Positions 62,494 through 64,000 of a stretch of 64,000 nt of DNA are shown piece by piece. The notes beneath the pieces are model-generated. The model did no database searches. It worked only from the letters and a program-made list of their open reading frames with translations, and was not told the DNA's origin. Made by a program: the position numbers and the translations under genes. The stretch's first letter is position 1, and every line of letters starts with the position of its first letter. The stretch spans positions 1 to 64,000 of the forward strand of contig CAZJAA010000011.1 of the NCBI GenBank assembly GCA_964544055.1. The letters run 5' to 3'. The stretch is from SIG299 sp964544055 (GTDB taxonomy: Bacteria > Bacillota > Clostridia > Lachnospirales > Lachnospiraceae).

Positions 62494-64000
62494 TTATTCA
62501 TCCCACGAAATACTGCTTCCCTGCGTGGTTCTGGTCAGTAGTATTTTTTTGTCGATACATTCTTTTAATTCCTCCACATGCGAAATAATGCCCACAATGC
62601 GGTTATCTGTTGCCAGTTCCTTTAAGATGGTGACTGCCTGTTCCAACGAATCCTTATCCAGACTTCCAAAACCTTCGTCCACAAACATGGTTTCCACAAC
62701 AACACCTCCGGTTCTTCCCTGAATGGCATCCGATAATCCAAGTGCCAAAGAAAGTGCCGCCTTAAAGGACTCGCCGCCGGATAACGATTTTACGCTTCGT
62801 GCCCTTCCAGTAAAATAATCCATAATTTCCAAATCAAGTCCGGTAACACTTCGACGGTTTTCCGCCTCCGTCCGCCGTTGTAAGGAATATCTTCCGCCAC
62901 TCATTTTTTTCAATCGAAGATTGGCCTCATAAATCACCTGTTCAAAATAAAATGCCTGAACATACTGCTCAAACGGCAGCTTATCTCTTCCTGCCAGTTC
63001 ACCATTTGCCACGTTACTTAACATGGAAGCCGCACTGTATTCTTTCTGCATATCTGCACGCACGGCTAGCCGTGTTTCCACATTTGCCCTGACTTTTTCA
63101 TTCGTTTCCACGCGTGCCGACAACCTGGTTATCTGGTTTGTCAGAGTCGTTTTTTCATTGGAAAGCCAGTTTATTTTTTCTTCAAAATCAGTATCCGTTT
63201 CCGGTATTTTCCGTTCCAGCTCCTGTTTCAGCACATCATACCGTTCTTTAAAACGTATAAGACTGCTCTCGGTTTTCAGTGTTTCCTCCTCCAGTGCCTG
63301 CAGCTCCACCGCCGGAAGCATATTTTTTTCACAATCTGCTTCGTCGGCAAACCCTGCCAGCCGTATTGCTTTTTCATAGTCTTCACCGGCAAGCTGTTCC
63401 TTCTGCATACGCATAAGCTTCTGTCCGGACAACTGTTGAAGCACTGCACGTTCACTCTGCTGCCGATTATTCCAGTTCTGGTAATTTTCTTCGGCATGGG
63501 CAATCTCCTGTTTTTTTGCTTCCTGCTCTGCTTCCGCTTCTTTTAATGCTGTTTCCGCTTCCTTTGCCGTTGCAAACGAAGCTTCCAGCATAATTTGCTT
63601 TATGGAGCATTGCGCTGTCTCCTGCTCCATACGGATACACCGGATTTTTTCATGCAGTTCTTCCAGTTTTGTTCGCTCTTCTTCTATTACTTTCTCCAGC
63701 TTTGCCGCTTCTTCCTTGGCAAGCATTCCTTCTTCCTGTTCTTTCACAAGTTCATCCAGCTTGTTTTCCAATTCAGTAAGCACATCCTGTACTGCCTGCC
63801 GACGTTCGACGCATTCTTTCAGCAGATGATTCAACACTTCTCCCTCTGCCTGTATTCCAAGTTGTTGCAATAAAAGTTCCATCGTGCCTTTTTCGGAAGC
63901 TGCTTCCCTGCCAAGCTGTTCAACCCGGTCGCATAGCTCCTGATAGGCTTTTTTCTGCTTTCCAAGTTCATCTTTTGTCACGGGCACACCGGACGGTTTT
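62494..64000 (-). CDS. sbcC: Exonuclease SbcC, C-terminal part (5' end beyond the window)
   Basis: About 502 residues of the C-terminal half. A long coiled coil (EEERTKLEELHEKIRCIRME and similar) leads to the ABC-ATPase C-lobe: signature LSGGESFKAALSLALGLSD, Walker B TMFVDEGFGSLDKDSLEQAV, and His-switch IVGIISHVEELKE. SbcC with SbcD cuts hairpins and processes breaks. The frame is open to the window end. Confidence 0.93.
   Translation of the reverse strand, partial: KPSGVPVTKDELGKQKKAYQELCDRVEQLGREAASEKGTMELLLQQLGIQAEGEVLNHLLKECVERRQAVQDVLTELENKLDELVKEQEEGMLAKEEAAKLEKVIEEERTKLEELHEKIRCIRMEQETAQCSIKQIMLEASFATAKEAETALKEAEAEQEAKKQEIAHAEENYQNWNNRQQSERAVLQQLSGQKLMRMQKEQLAGEDYEKAIRLAGFADEADCEKNMLPAVELQALEEETLKTESSLIRFKERYDVLKQELERKIPETDTDFEEKINWLSNEKTTLTNQITRLSARVETNEKVRANVETRLAVRADMQKEYSAASMLSNVANGELAGRDKLPFEQYVQAFYFEQVIYEANLRLKKMSGGRYSLQRRTEAENRRSVTGLDLEIMDYFTGRARSVKSLSGGESFKAALSLALGLSDAIQGRTGGVVVETMFVDEGFGSLDKDSLEQAVTILKELATDNRIVGIISHVEELKECIDKKILLTRTTQGSSISWDE

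Noticed and set aside
1..64000. tRNA, rRNA genes and CRISPR arrays
   Set aside because: No cloverleaf with acceptor/T-loop sequence, rRNA stretch or regularly spaced identical repeats was seen. A covariance-model search would be decisive.

Overview
The window comes from a spore-forming, low-GC Firmicute, most likely a gut Lachnospiraceae (Clostridia). The reasons are a sigF operon joined to spoVA genes, a valS gene behind a T-box leader, and a set of Lachnospiraceae-type uncharacterised genes. Almost every gene lies on the minus strand, so transcription runs from right to left.

Host left arm (1-17746): a partial AAA-ATPase-like gene; a dead histidine-kinase remnant; spoVAC, spoVAB, spoVAA, a 51-codon gene, sigF, spoIIAB and spoIIAA; a zinc-ribbon/TPR membrane protein with a small partner; valS with a T-box and a near-consensus promoter; then a block of large uncharacterised proteins (coiled-coil membrane protein, TPR protein, actin/HSP70-like ATPase-fold protein, 1204-residue protein, Thr/Pro-rich membrane protein).

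Prophage (about 17747-56802, 39 kb): a complete siphovirus-type genome that contains no tyrosine or serine integrase. It is bounded by a perfect 14-bp inverted repeat (ATTAAATGCGACAA), which can also be read as a 12-bp repeat with a 2-bp AT target duplication. Just inside the left end is an IS30-family DDE transposase. Just inside the right end is a stand-alone helix-turn-helix protein homologous to that transposase's DNA-binding domain. From right to left, the early region holds small regulators, an HUH rolling-circle Rep protein, a membrane-anchored transglycosylase, a VRR-NUC nuclease, ParA, ParB, an HD hydrolase, a MazF-like protein, SSB and an ArpU-like late regulator. After a strong terminator come HNH, TerS/TerL, portal, ClpP-type protease, HK97 capsid, connector and tail genes, tape measure, Dit, Tal and BppU. 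A diversity-generating retroelement (DGR) follows (variable protein, template repeat, reverse transcriptase), then the lysis genes, a regulatory switch with two XRE repressors, and one rightward exonuclease-BRCT gene.

The most interesting reading is a transposon-like phage that has replaced a site-specific integrase with an IS30 system. Its circular form could be copied by Rep, partitioned by ParAB, packaged through a cos-type TerL/HNH system, and re-inserted by the transposase through the inverted repeats. The DGR diversifies the tail tip: 17 of the 24 template adenines differ between template and variable repeat, and none of the other 86 positions do.

Host right arm (56803-64000): a membrane-anchored protein whose stop codon lies next to the right inverted repeat, mutY, an in-frame fusion of a GH127-type glycosidase with a GH25 lysozyme, and the 3' part of sbcC. 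All calls come from reading the sequence; no database search was run.
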